From contig NZ_JAANIH010000044.1 of NCBI RefSeq assembly GCF_014529705.1, positions 1-64,000 of the forward strand: a stretch of DNA of 64,000 nucleotides. Reading direction: 5' to 3'. The notes under the pieces are model-generated. The model worked only from the letters and a program-made list of their open reading frames with translations. It searched no databases and had not been told where the DNA came from. A program made the position numbers and the translations under genes. The DNA is from Bradyrhizobium campsiandrae (GTDB taxonomy: Bacteria > Pseudomonadota > Alphaproteobacteria > Rhizobiales > Xanthobacteraceae). This document shows, piece after piece, positions 35,331 to 43,872 of this stretch (positions are counted from its first letter, which is position 1; the number at the start of each line of letters is the position of its first letter).

Positions 35331-35938
35331 AGCGCGGCCCTCACCTGCTCCGCGTCGGCCATGGCGAAGAACTCGCCTGATGATTCGACGCCGAACATCG
35401 GCTGGCCATCGACCATCCGCTCCTCGCCCATGTCAACCAGATCGTAATAGAGCGCGCGGGTGACCTTGGCCCAGAGGTCGGCGCGAACGTGCAGGTAGGG
35501 CGTCAGCCCGCCATCCGCCGCCTGCGCGAAGCGGAGCCGGTGCGCAGCGTCGCAGGTGACCCAGTCGTCGACATTGGTGCGGAAGCTCAGCACGCGATGG
35601 TTGTCCTCGCCGCTCGTCAGCATCTCAACCGCCATGAACGGCGCATCATCGACGCGGATGCCGACCTTCTCCACGGGCGTGACGAGGAAATGCTTGTCGC
35701 CCTCGCGCTTGAGGATGGTCGAGAACAGGCGCACCAGCGCGTGACGGCCGATTGGCGTGCCCATGTAGAACCAAGTACCATCGGCAGCGATTCGGATATC
35801 GAGATCGCCGCAGAACGGCGGATTCCACAGATGCACCGGAGGCAGGCCCTTTTTGGCGCCTTCGGCACCGGCAGCACTTTTGGCGGCGGCTGTCAGCCCC
35901 TCAAGACCGCGGTCGGCGCTCTGCCCTTGGTTCGCCAT
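35327..35938 (-). CDS. DUF1285 domain-containing protein
   Basis: A 203-residue protein with the DUF1285 pattern NPPFCGDLDIRIAADGTWFYMGTPIGR, then EKVGIRVDDAPFMAVEM. The family forms a small all-beta fold of unknown role. ATG 35938 is the likely start; ATG 35965 nine codons upstream is in frame. It is the first gene of the operon DUF1285-CoA pyrophosphatase-DUF6111-cca-TSUP. Confidence 0.85.
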   Translation of the reverse strand: MANQGQSADRGLEGLTAAAKSAAGAEGAKKGLPPVHLWNPPFCGDLDIRIAADGTWFYMGTPIGRHALVRLFSTILKREGDKHFLVTPVEKVGIRVDDAPFMAVEMLTSGEDNHRVLSFRTNVDDWVTCDAAHRLRFAQAADGGLTPYLHVRADLWAKVTRALYYDLVDMGEERMVDGQPMFGVESSGEFFAMADAEQVRAAL

Positions 35939-36224
35939 GGTTTGCCCTGACTCTGTCTTTGGCACGATTGGTGCAGGTCTGACTTGGAAGTCTACGTCGT
36001 ACGTAACTCTACGGTTCCACCCCGGATTCGACCGGTGTGGAGGTCTCCACTTCGTGATGCCCTACATAACCCGAAGCCGATAAGGTGGGGATAGGTTAAT
36101 TCAACGAATACATGGCCTTCCTGCAAGTCTAGCATAGGGCCCATGACGCAGGTTGATGCGATAATCTGGCGACGCAGGACAGCCGCGTGGCAGGCTTGAC
36201 GTGGCAGGCTTAAGGAGCGAGCGG
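35939..36224. other. Divergent region between DUF1285 operon and MoxR operon
   Basis: These 286 nt should hold the promoters of both operons. I looked for conserved RNA structures (tRNA, tmRNA, riboswitch) because of a run with several inverted words (for example CCGGATTCGACCGG), but found none that holds up. No open frame of quality exists here. Confidence 0.35.
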
Positions 36225-37223
36225 ATGGCGGAAAGTGTCGAGAAACTCGAAGACGGCGTCGTCCGTTCGGCCGAGCAGGTATCAGCTCAGATTCGCGCGG
36301 CGAAGGATGCGATCGGGTCGGTGATCTTCGGGCAGGATCGCGTGATCGAGAACACGCTGGTCACCATCCTCTCCGGCGGCCACGCGCTTCTGATCGGCGT
36401 GCCCGGCCTTGCCAAGACAAAGCTGGTCGAGACGCTCGGCGTCACGCTCGGTCTCGATGCCAAGCGCATCCAGTTCACGCCCGATCTGATGCCCTCGGAC
36501 ATTCTCGGCGCCGAAGTGCTGGACGAGAGCACCGCGGGCAAGCGCTCGTTCCGCTTCATCTCCGGCCCGGTGTTCGCCCAGCTGTTGATGGCCGACGAAA
36601 TCAACCGCGCGAGCCCGCGCACGCAATCGGCACTGCTGCAGGCAATGCAGGAGCAGCACATTACCGTCGCCGGCGCGCGCCACGATCTGCCGAAGCCGTT
36701 CCACGTGCTTGCGACGCAAAACCCGCTGGAGCAGGAAGGCACCTACCCGCTGCCGGAAGCCCAGCTCGACCGCTTCCTGATGGAGATCGACGTCGACTAT
36801 CCCGATCGCGAGGCCGAGCGCCGCATCCTGTTTGAGACCACCGGCGCCGAGGAGACGCTGGCGAAGGGATCGATGACGTCGGATGCGCTGATATCGGCGC
36901 AGCGGTTGGTGCGCCGCCTGCCGGTCGGCGATTCCGTGGTCGAGGCGATCCTCTCGCTGGTGCGTTCGGCCCGTCCGGGTCCTGACAGCGGCGAGGCCGG
37001 CAAGTTCATTGCCTGGGGCCCCGGCCCGCGCGCCAGCCAGTCGCTGATGCTCGCCGTGCGCGCCCGCGCGCTGATCGACGGACGGCTCGCGCCCTCGATC
37101 GACGACGTGCTCGACCTCGCCGAGCCCGTGCTGAAGCACCGCATGGCCCTGACGTTCCAGGCACGCGCCGAAGGCCGGACGATCCCTGACGTGATCAAGC
37201 AATTGAAGACGCGGATCGGTTGA
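36225..37223 (+). CDS. MoxR family AAA+ ATPase
   Basis: A 332-residue AAA+ chaperone-type ATPase. Walker A GVPGLAKT is at residues 58-65; Walker B LLMADEIN lies at about 124-131, followed by RASPRTQSALLQAMQE and the sensor region ATQNPLEQEGTYPLPEAQLDRF. MoxR ATPases typically mature or activate partner proteins with von Willebrand A or DUF58 domains, encoded here just downstream. The ATG at 36225 follows AGGAG; an upstream ATG at 36201 is possible. First gene of a four-gene operon. Confidence 0.95.
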   Translation: MAESVEKLEDGVVRSAEQVSAQIRAAKDAIGSVIFGQDRVIENTLVTILSGGHALLIGVPGLAKTKLVETLGVTLGLDAKRIQFTPDLMPSDILGAEVLDESTAGKRSFRFISGPVFAQLLMADEINRASPRTQSALLQAMQEQHITVAGARHDLPKPFHVLATQNPLEQEGTYPLPEAQLDRFLMEIDVDYPDREAERRILFETTGAEETLAKGSMTSDALISAQRLVRRLPVGDSVVEAILSLVRSARPGPDSGEAGKFIAWGPGPRASQSLMLAVRARALIDGRLAPSIDDVLDLAEPVLKHRMALTFQARAEGRTIPDVIKQLKTRIG

Positions 37224-38167
37224 TGGCAGCAGAGAACGGGCACACGGCGAAGGAGATCATCGCGATCCGACGTGCCGATGGCGAAAGCCGCACGCTCGCC
37301 GCTTCCTTGCCGCGCCTTGTGCTCGAGGCCCGCCGCATCGCCGCCAACGTCATCCATGGTCTGCACGGCAGGCGCCGCGCCGGTTCCGGCGAGAATTTCT
37401 GGCAGTACCGCCGCTTCGTGTCGGGCGAGCCGTCGCAGAATGTCGACTGGCGCAGATCGGCGCGCGACGACCATCTCTATGTCCGCGAGCTCGAATGGGA
37501 AGCCTCGCACACGGTCTGGATCTGGCCCGACCGCTCGCCCTCGATGGCGTTCGCCTCGAAGACCGCGCGCGAATCCAAGCTGGAGCGCACGCTGATCGTC
37601 GCCTTCGCGCTGGCCGAACTGCTGGTTGCCGGCGGCGAACGCGTCGGCATTCCCGGCCTGATGGCGCCGACCGCAAGCCGCAACGTCATCGACAAGATGG
37701 CGCAGGCGATGCTGCACGACGATGCCATCAGGCTGAGCCTGCCGCCGTCCTTCGTGCCTGCGGCGCTGGCCGAAACGATCGTGCTGTCGGATTTCTGGTC
37801 GCCGATTGCGGAGATCCAGGCGATGCTCGCCGGCCTGTCCGGCTCCGGCGCGCATGGCACCCTGGTGCAGATCGTCGATCCTGCCGAGGAATCGTTCCCC
37901 TATTCCGGCCGCGTCGAATTCGTCGAGCCGGAAGGTTTCGGCGTGATCACCGCCGGCCGCGCCGAAAGCTGGGCGCAGGACTACACCACACGCCTTGCGC
38001 TGCATCGCGACCAGATCCGCGCAGAAACCAACAAGCTCGACTGGCTGTTCACGACCCATGCGACCGACCGCTCGGCCGCTGAACTGTTGCTGTTCCTGCA
38101 TGCCGGCATGCAGGTGAGCAAGTCGGGCGCGCGCACCACCGCGATCAAGGCAGGGCCGGCCGCATGA
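37223..38167 (+). CDS. DUF58 domain-containing protein
   Basis: A 314-residue protein with the DUF58 core, GSGENFWQYRRFVSGEPSQNVDWRRSAR, preceding a von Willebrand-like domain with WPDRSPSM. DUF58 proteins are paired with MoxR. Its ATG at 37223 shares a base with the MoxR stop (TGATG), and its end overlaps the next gene by four nucleotides. Confidence 0.93.
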   Translation: MAAENGHTAKEIIAIRRADGESRTLAASLPRLVLEARRIAANVIHGLHGRRRAGSGENFWQYRRFVSGEPSQNVDWRRSARDDHLYVRELEWEASHTVWIWPDRSPSMAFASKTARESKLERTLIVAFALAELLVAGGERVGIPGLMAPTASRNVIDKMAQAMLHDDAIRLSLPPSFVPAALAETIVLSDFWSPIAEIQAMLAGLSGSGAHGTLVQIVDPAEESFPYSGRVEFVEPEGFGVITAGRAESWAQDYTTRLALHRDQIRAETNKLDWLFTTHATDRSAAELLLFLHAGMQVSKSGARTTAIKAGPAA

Positions 38168-40977
38168 TGGGATTGCCGCTCGCCTTCACCGAACCGCTGC
38201 TTCTGATTGGCCTCATCAGCCTGCCGGTGCTGTGGTGGCTGCTCCGCGTGATGCCGCCGCGGCCGCGCCGCATCGAGTTTCCGCCGACGCGCCTCTTGTT
38301 CGACATCGCGCCGCGCGAAGAGACACCATCGCGGACGCCGTGGTGGCTGACGGCGCTGCGTCTGCTCGCCGCAGCCCTGGTGATCTTCGCCGCCGCCGGC
38401 CCGATCTGGAATCCGCAAACCGGCCTTGCCGCCAGCAGGGCGCCGCTGATGATCATGCTCGACGATGGCTGGAGCGCCGCATCGAACTGGGACATCAGGA
38501 TCAGGGCCGCCGACGAGTTGATCGCGAACGCCGACAACGACCGCCGCGCCATTGCGCTGGTGCCGCTGTCCGAGCCGAACCGCGACATCACGCTGATGCC
38601 GGCCGGCGCCGCGCGCGTGGCGCTGCGGCAGATCGTGCCAAAGCCCTATTCGATCGACCGCGTCGAAACCCTCACCGCGATCGACCGTTTCCTCAAAGCG
38701 ACCGGCGACTGCGAGATCGCCTGGCTGTCCGACGGCGTCGACACCGGCCGCGGCGAAGAATTCGTGGCCGGGCTCGGCAAGACCCTAGGGGATCGCAGCC
38801 TGACGCTGTATGAAGGCGGCACCTCCTCCCCGCTGGCCCTGGTCGCGGCAGAGAATGCGGCGGCGAAGATGACGGTGAAGGTGCTGCGCACCGACAGCGG
38901 CATTCTCGCCGGCACCGTGCGGGCGCTGGACCAGAAGGCCTCGCCGATCGGCGAGGCGCGCTTCACCTTCGGACCGCAGGACAAGGAGGTCGAAGCCGCG
39001 TTCGACCTGCCGGTCGAGCTGCGCAACGACATTTCCAGGCTCGAGATATCGGGCGAGCGGTCGGCCGGCGCGGTGCAGCTGCTCGACAAGCGCTGGCGGC
39101 GACGTGCCATTGGCATCGTCTCGGGCGCGAGCAGCGAGACCGCGCAGCCGTTGCTGGCGCCGACCTTCTATTTGACGCGCGCGCTGGCGCCGTTCGCCGA
39201 CGTCCGGCTCGCCGACAAGGGCTCGCCGCAGCAGGGCATCACGCAGTTCCTGGACCAGAAGCTGCCGATGATCATCCTCGCCGATGTCGGCACCGTCGCG
39301 CCCGAATTGCGCGAGCGCCTCAACGCCTGGATCGACCAGGGCGGCGTGCTGGTGCGATTTGCAGGGCCCCGTCTCGCTCAAGCCGAAGATGATCTCGTGC
39401 CGGTCAAGCTGCGCAAGGGCGGTCGCACCCTCGGCGGCAGCCTGACCTGGGAGAAGCCGCAGCATCTCGCCAGCTTTGCCGCCGACGGTCCGTTTGCCGG
39501 CGTCGCCGTTCCCAAGGACGTCACCGTGAGCCGACAGGTGCTGGCCGAGCCCGATGCGGTGCTCGCCACCAAGAGCTGGGCCTCGCTCGAAGACGGCACG
39601 CCGCTCGTGACCGGCGAGCATCGCGGCAAGGGCATCGTCAGCCTGTTCCATGTCAGCGCCGACATACGCTGGTCTGACCTGCCCATGTCCGGCACCTTCG
39701 TCGAAATGCTGAGGCGCGTCGTCGACATGTCCGGCTACACGTCCAAGCCTGGTCCCGGCGTCGCCACCGAGGCGAGTGCCGAGACGCTGGCGCCGCTGCA
39801 CATGCTCGACGGCTTCGGCGCCTTCGCCCCGCCGCCCGCCACCGCCAAGCCATTGGCGGCTGATTATCGCGACCGCGCTACGCCGGACCATCCGCCCGGC
39901 TTCTACGGTCCGGCAGAAGGACCGCTCGCCGTGAACACGCTCGCCAACGCCGACCGCATCGCCGCCCTCAACACCGCAAGCCTGCGCGCCCGGCACGCCA
40001 CCTACACCAATGCCGAACCGCGCGACCTGCGCGGCTGGCTGCTGTCGACCGCGCTGGCGCTGTTCCTGGTCGATGCCATCATCGTGGCGCTGCTCGGCGG
40101 CGGGATCGCCGCGCTGCTGCGCCGACGCGCCGCGCCGGCCGTGATCCTGCTTGGGTTCATACTTGCGGGCGCTGCCGTGCTTGCGCCGACGCCTTTGCGC
40201 GCCGACAGCGCATCGGACGAGTTCGCGATGAAGTCGACCTCGCAGACCCGCCTCGCCTATGTCGTGACCGGCAATGCCGACGTCGATTCCATCGTCAAGG
40301 CCGGTATGTCCGGCCTGACGCTGTTCCTGGCACAGCGCACCGCGCTCGAGGCCGGCGACCCCGTCGGCGTCGATCCCGCGCATGACGAGCTCGCCTTCTT
40401 CCCGCTGATCTACTGGCCGATCGTGCCGGGCCAGCCAAAACCGCCGCAGGACGCCATCAACAAGATCGACGCCTATATGAAGCAGGGCGGCACCGTGATC
40501 TTCGACACGCGCGATGCGGTCGAAGCGCCGCCCGGCGACAACGGCGCCTCGCAGACGCCGGGCATGCAGTCGCTGCGCGAGCTGCTGTCCTCGCTCGATG
40601 TGCCCGAACTGGAGCCGGTGCCGCGCGAGCACGTGCTGACCAAGACATTCTATCTGCTGCGCGACTTCCCCGGCCGCTTCAATTCGGGCCAGACCTGGGT
40701 CGAGGCGCTGCCGCGCGAGGACGACGACGAGAGCGCGCAGCGTCCCGCGCGCGGCGGCGACGGCGTCTCGCCGATCATCATCACCTCCAACGACCTCGCC
40801 GGCGCCTGGGCGCTTCGTCCCGACGGCCAGCCGATGCTGCCGCTCACGCCCGGCGAGCCGCGCCAGCGCGAATTCGCCTACCGCGCCGGCGTCAACATCG
40901 TGATGTATACGCTGACCGGCAACTACAAGGCCGACCAGGTGCACGCACCGGCCCTGATCGAACGTCTCGGCCAATAG
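38164..40977 (+). CDS. BatA-N-terminal and DUF4159 membrane protein
   Basis: A 937-residue membrane protein. It begins with the BatA N-terminal region (two helices, residues about 5-30 and 60-78, with RRIEFPPTRLL). A large periplasmic part with a von Willebrand-like fold and a glutamine amidotransferase-like segment follows, then helices near 630-670, and a C-terminal DUF4159 domain (residues about 690-937). The function is unknown, but MoxR, DUF58 and this protein commonly form an envelope stress or aerotolerance-type complex. Confidence 0.92.
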   Translation: MMGLPLAFTEPLLLIGLISLPVLWWLLRVMPPRPRRIEFPPTRLLFDIAPREETPSRTPWWLTALRLLAAALVIFAAAGPIWNPQTGLAASRAPLMIMLDDGWSAASNWDIRIRAADELIANADNDRRAIALVPLSEPNRDITLMPAGAARVALRQIVPKPYSIDRVETLTAIDRFLKATGDCEIAWLSDGVDTGRGEEFVAGLGKTLGDRSLTLYEGGTSSPLALVAAENAAAKMTVKVLRTDSGILAGTVRALDQKASPIGEARFTFGPQDKEVEAAFDLPVELRNDISRLEISGERSAGAVQLLDKRWRRRAIGIVSGASSETAQPLLAPTFYLTRALAPFADVRLADKGSPQQGITQFLDQKLPMIILADVGTVAPELRERLNAWIDQGGVLVRFAGPRLAQAEDDLVPVKLRKGGRTLGGSLTWEKPQHLASFAADGPFAGVAVPKDVTVSRQVLAEPDAVLATKSWASLEDGTPLVTGEHRGKGIVSLFHVSADIRWSDLPMSGTFVEMLRRVVDMSGYTSKPGPGVATEASAETLAPLHMLDGFGAFAPPPATAKPLAADYRDRATPDHPPGFYGPAEGPLAVNTLANADRIAALNTASLRARHATYTNAEPRDLRGWLLSTALALFLVDAIIVALLGGGIAALLRRRAAPAVILLGFILAGAAVLAPTPLRADSASDEFAMKSTSQTRLAYVVTGNADVDSIVKAGMSGLTLFLAQRTALEAGDPVGVDPAHDELAFFPLIYWPIVPGQPKPPQDAINKIDAYMKQGGTVIFDTRDAVEAPPGDNGASQTPGMQSLRELLSSLDVPELEPVPREHVLTKTFYLLRDFPGRFNSGQTWVEALPREDDDESAQRPARGGDGVSPIIITSNDLAGAWALRPDGQPMLPLTPGEPRQREFAYRAGVNIVMYTLTGNYKADQVHAPALIERLGQ

Positions 40978-40984
40978 GATTGAT

Positions 40985-43048
40985 ATGAACTACGGCATCG
41001 CGTTCACACCGCTGGTCCCAACGATCGTCCTCTGGATCGCGCTGGCGGCGATTGTCGTCATCGCGCTCGTCCTGTTCGTCGCCCGGGCGCGCGGCGCGGC
41101 CGTGCGCGTGGCGGCGCTGGCGCTGTTCCTGCTGGCCCTCTCAAACCCATCGTTCACGCGCGAGGACCGCGATCCCCTCACCTCGGTTGCCGCAATCGTC
41201 GTCGACAAGAGCCCGAGCCAGAATTTCGGCAAGCGCAACCAGGAGGCCGCGAAGGCGCAGGAGGCGCTGGTCGACAGCCTGAAGAAGATCAAAGGGCTCG
41301 AGGTGCGCGTCGTCGATGCCGGACAGGCCGACGGCGAGACCGACGGCACCAAGCTGTTCGGCGCGCTGGCCTCCGCATTGTCAGACGTTCCGGTCGACCG
41401 CGTCGCCGGCGCGTTCCTGATCACCGACGGCCGCGTTCACGACATCCCGGCGAACGCCGCCGCGCTCGGCTTCCAGGCGCCGGTGCAGGCGCTGATCACC
41501 GGCCAGAAGGACGAGCGCGATCGCCGCATCGCGATCACGGCGGCGCCACGCTTCGGCATCGTCGGCCAGAACCAGACCATCTCTTACAAGCTCGACGACC
41601 AGGGCGTATCCGGCGAGCGCGCCAAGGTCACGGTCCGCCGCGACGGCGACGTCATCAACGAGCGCACGCTCGCGAGCGGCCAGAGCGCGAGCGTCGATGT
41701 CGAGATCAAGCATGCCGGCCCGAACATCGTCGAGATCGAGGCCTCGCCGCTCGAGCGAGAATTGACGCCGGTGAACAACCGCGCCGTCGTCGCCATCGAC
41801 GGCGTGCGCGACAAGCTGCGCGTGCTGCTGGTCTCGGGCGAGCCGCATTCCGGCGAGCGCACCTGGCGCAACCTCTTGAAGTCCGACGCCAGCGTCGACC
41901 TCGTGCATTTCACCATTCTGCGTCCGCCGGAGAAGCAGGACGGCACGCCGATCAACGAACTGTCGCTGATCGCGTTTCCGACCCGCGAGCTGTTCCAGCA
42001 GCACATCAACGAATTCCAGCTGATCATCTTCGATCGCTACGCCCGCCAGGGCGTGCTGCCGATCGCCTATTTCGACAACATCGCGCGCTATGTGCGCGCG
42101 GGCGGCGCGGTGCTGGTGTCGGCCGGTCCCGATTATGCCTCGACCACCAGCATCTGGCGGACGCCGCTCGACACGGTGCTGCCGGCCGAGCCGGTCGGCG
42201 TCACCGAGAAACCATTCTATGCGCATCTCTCCGACATCGGCAAACGCCACCCCGTGACGCGCGGGCTGGAGGGCGCCGCGTTCGAGCCGCCGCACTGGAG
42301 CCGCTTCTTCCGCACGGTCGACACCCGCAACTCGGTCAACCCGCCCGTGATGACGGGCGCGGACGGCAAGCCGCTGTTGTTCCTGTCACGCTTCGGCGAG
42401 GGTCGCGTCGCGCTTTTGCTGTCCGACCACATCTGGCTGTGGGCGCGCGGCTATGAGGGCGGCGGGCCGCATCTCGATCTGCTCAGGCGGATGTCGCACT
42501 GGCTGATGAAGCAGCCGGACCTCGATGAAGAAGCGCTGCGCCTGCAGGTGCAGGGCAAGGACCTCGTCGTGGTGCGCCAGACCATGGCCGACAACGTGCA
42601 GCCGGTGAGCGTGACCTCGCCCTCCGGCATCTCCCATGACCTGACGCTTTCTCCCGGCGATCCCGGCGAGTGGCGCGCCAGCCTGCCCGCAAACGAGCTC
42701 GGCCTGTGGCAGGCGACCGACGGCACGCTGAAGGCGCTGATCAATGTCGGCCCGACCAATCCGAAGGAGTTTTCGGAAGTTACCTCCACCACCGAGACCT
42801 TGAAGCCGCTGACGCAGGCGACCGGCGGCAGTTCGGTGCGGATCGCCGATGGCGGCAGCGTCGAGCTGCCGCGCATCGTCCCGGTGCGCTCGACCGGCGT
42901 GTTTGCCGGTGACGGCTGGATGGGCGTGCGGATGCGCGACGCCAGCGTCGTCAAGGGCGTCGGCGTGCTGCCGATCTTCGCCGGCCTGATCGGGCTGCTC
43001 TTGCTGCTTGGCGCGTTCGCCGCGACCTGGGTGCGCGAGGGGCGGTAG
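40985..43048 (+). CDS. Large membrane protein of the MoxR operon
   Basis: A 687-residue protein with two N-terminal helices (residues about 10-50), a long periplasmic region with von Willebrand-like start (VAAIVVDKSPSQNFGKR), a glutamine amidotransferase-like middle section, and a C-terminal helix (VLPIFAGLIGLLLLLGAFAAT). It has the same layout as the preceding protein without the DUF4159 domain. It closes the operon and probably works with it. Confidence 0.85.
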   Translation: MNYGIAFTPLVPTIVLWIALAAIVVIALVLFVARARGAAVRVAALALFLLALSNPSFTREDRDPLTSVAAIVVDKSPSQNFGKRNQEAAKAQEALVDSLKKIKGLEVRVVDAGQADGETDGTKLFGALASALSDVPVDRVAGAFLITDGRVHDIPANAAALGFQAPVQALITGQKDERDRRIAITAAPRFGIVGQNQTISYKLDDQGVSGERAKVTVRRDGDVINERTLASGQSASVDVEIKHAGPNIVEIEASPLERELTPVNNRAVVAIDGVRDKLRVLLVSGEPHSGERTWRNLLKSDASVDLVHFTILRPPEKQDGTPINELSLIAFPTRELFQQHINEFQLIIFDRYARQGVLPIAYFDNIARYVRAGGAVLVSAGPDYASTTSIWRTPLDTVLPAEPVGVTEKPFYAHLSDIGKRHPVTRGLEGAAFEPPHWSRFFRTVDTRNSVNPPVMTGADGKPLLFLSRFGEGRVALLLSDHIWLWARGYEGGGPHLDLLRRMSHWLMKQPDLDEEALRLQVQGKDLVVVRQTMADNVQPVSVTSPSGISHDLTLSPGDPGEWRASLPANELGLWQATDGTLKALINVGPTNPKEFSEVTSTTETLKPLTQATGGSSVRIADGGSVELPRIVPVRSTGVFAGDGWMGVRMRDASVVKGVGVLPIFAGLIGLLLLLGAFAATWVREGR

Positions 43049-43224
43049 AGCGGAGTGATTTGAAGCCGCGTCCTTGTTCGACGAGCAGCATTGCTCTCTC
43101 CGTTCCCTCCCCCCTTGTGGGGAACGCACCTCCATCGTCGCGCTAGCTGAACTCGATCCGACAGACCTAGTTGCCTGAACGACACATCGGATCGACTGCC
43201 TGCTGCCGTGAACCCCTCCAACCG

Positions 43225-43264
43225 TTGACATCCGCCAATCGATCAGGCGATGTTACAATATAAC
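43225..43264 (+). promoter_or_regulatory. Promoter with Zur-box-like operator
   Basis: TTGACA (43225-43230) lies upstream of the imperfect palindrome GTTACAATATAAC at 43252-43264, which overlaps the expected -10 area. With its flanks (ATGTTACAATATAACGT) it resembles the Zur box core of several proteobacteria, ATGTTATAnTATAACAT. It is 48 nt before the DUF2946 gene. Confidence 0.5.
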
Positions 43265-43311
43265 GTCGCGACATCAGCTTGGTGCTTCGCGATGTGGGGT
43301 GGCGTTCTCAG

Positions 43312-43722
43312 ATGAAGTGGTTCCGGTCGAATATCAGGCACGGCGCCCGGCTCGCACTATTCGCGATGCTGGTGCAGTTAGCGCTGACCTTCGGCCACAG
43401 CCACTGGTTCGCGCAGGCCGCGCCGCTGGCGCAGTCGCAGCTTTCCGACAGCGCCAAGGGGACTGCCAAGAGCATCCCTTCGACTGACCGCGCGGCGGTC
43501 CAGAAGCAGTCCCCGACCAGCCCCGACCGCGAGCAGCCGGGCGACGACGTCTGCGCGATCTGCGCGTTGGTCGCGATGGCCGGCACGGTCGTGTTCGCGA
43601 CGCCGCCCCTGCTCCTGCTGCCGCAGGTGGTCGAACTGCTCCAACGCACCACCGACGTCGAATTCCTTCATCTGGAATCGGCCGGCACCGCGTTCCAACC
43701 GCGCGCCCCTCCCGTCTCCTGA
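43312..43722 (+). CDS. DUF2946 family protein
   Basis: A 136-residue protein with an N-terminal signal-type helix (LALFAMLVQLALTFGHSHW), a spacer, and the DUF2946 hallmark DDVCAICALVAMAG, followed by a hydrophobic segment. DUF2946 proteins are usually encoded beside TonB-dependent receptors for metals and are suspected to bind metal through Cys and His. ATG 43312 fits. It shares the Zur-like promoter with the receptor gene 150 nt downstream. Confidence 0.75.
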   Translation: MKWFRSNIRHGARLALFAMLVQLALTFGHSHWFAQAAPLAQSQLSDSAKGTAKSIPSTDRAAVQKQSPTSPDREQPGDDVCAICALVAMAGTVVFATPPLLLLPQVVELLQRTTDVEFLHLESAGTAFQPRAPPVS

Positions 43723-43872
43723 TTCCATCAATTGAGCTGCCTTCGCGCTTCGGCCGCGCATGTGAGCCGATCCCGCTGGGCTATCGAAGTTGATCCGTCG
43801 CGTGTCGACGGCGCGTGCCGCCCGCAAGTGCTCCGAATGAGCGCGCCGGCGCGTGATCGGAAAATCAGGACA

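Noticed and set aside
35990..36110. Structured RNA (tRNA, tmRNA or riboswitch) upstream of the MoxR operon
   Set aside because: Short inverted words exist but no complete cloverleaf or known riboswitch core could be assembled.
43732..43872. Upstream extension of the TonB receptor
   Set aside because: The extra 47 residues do not form a signal peptide; the ATG at 43873 does.
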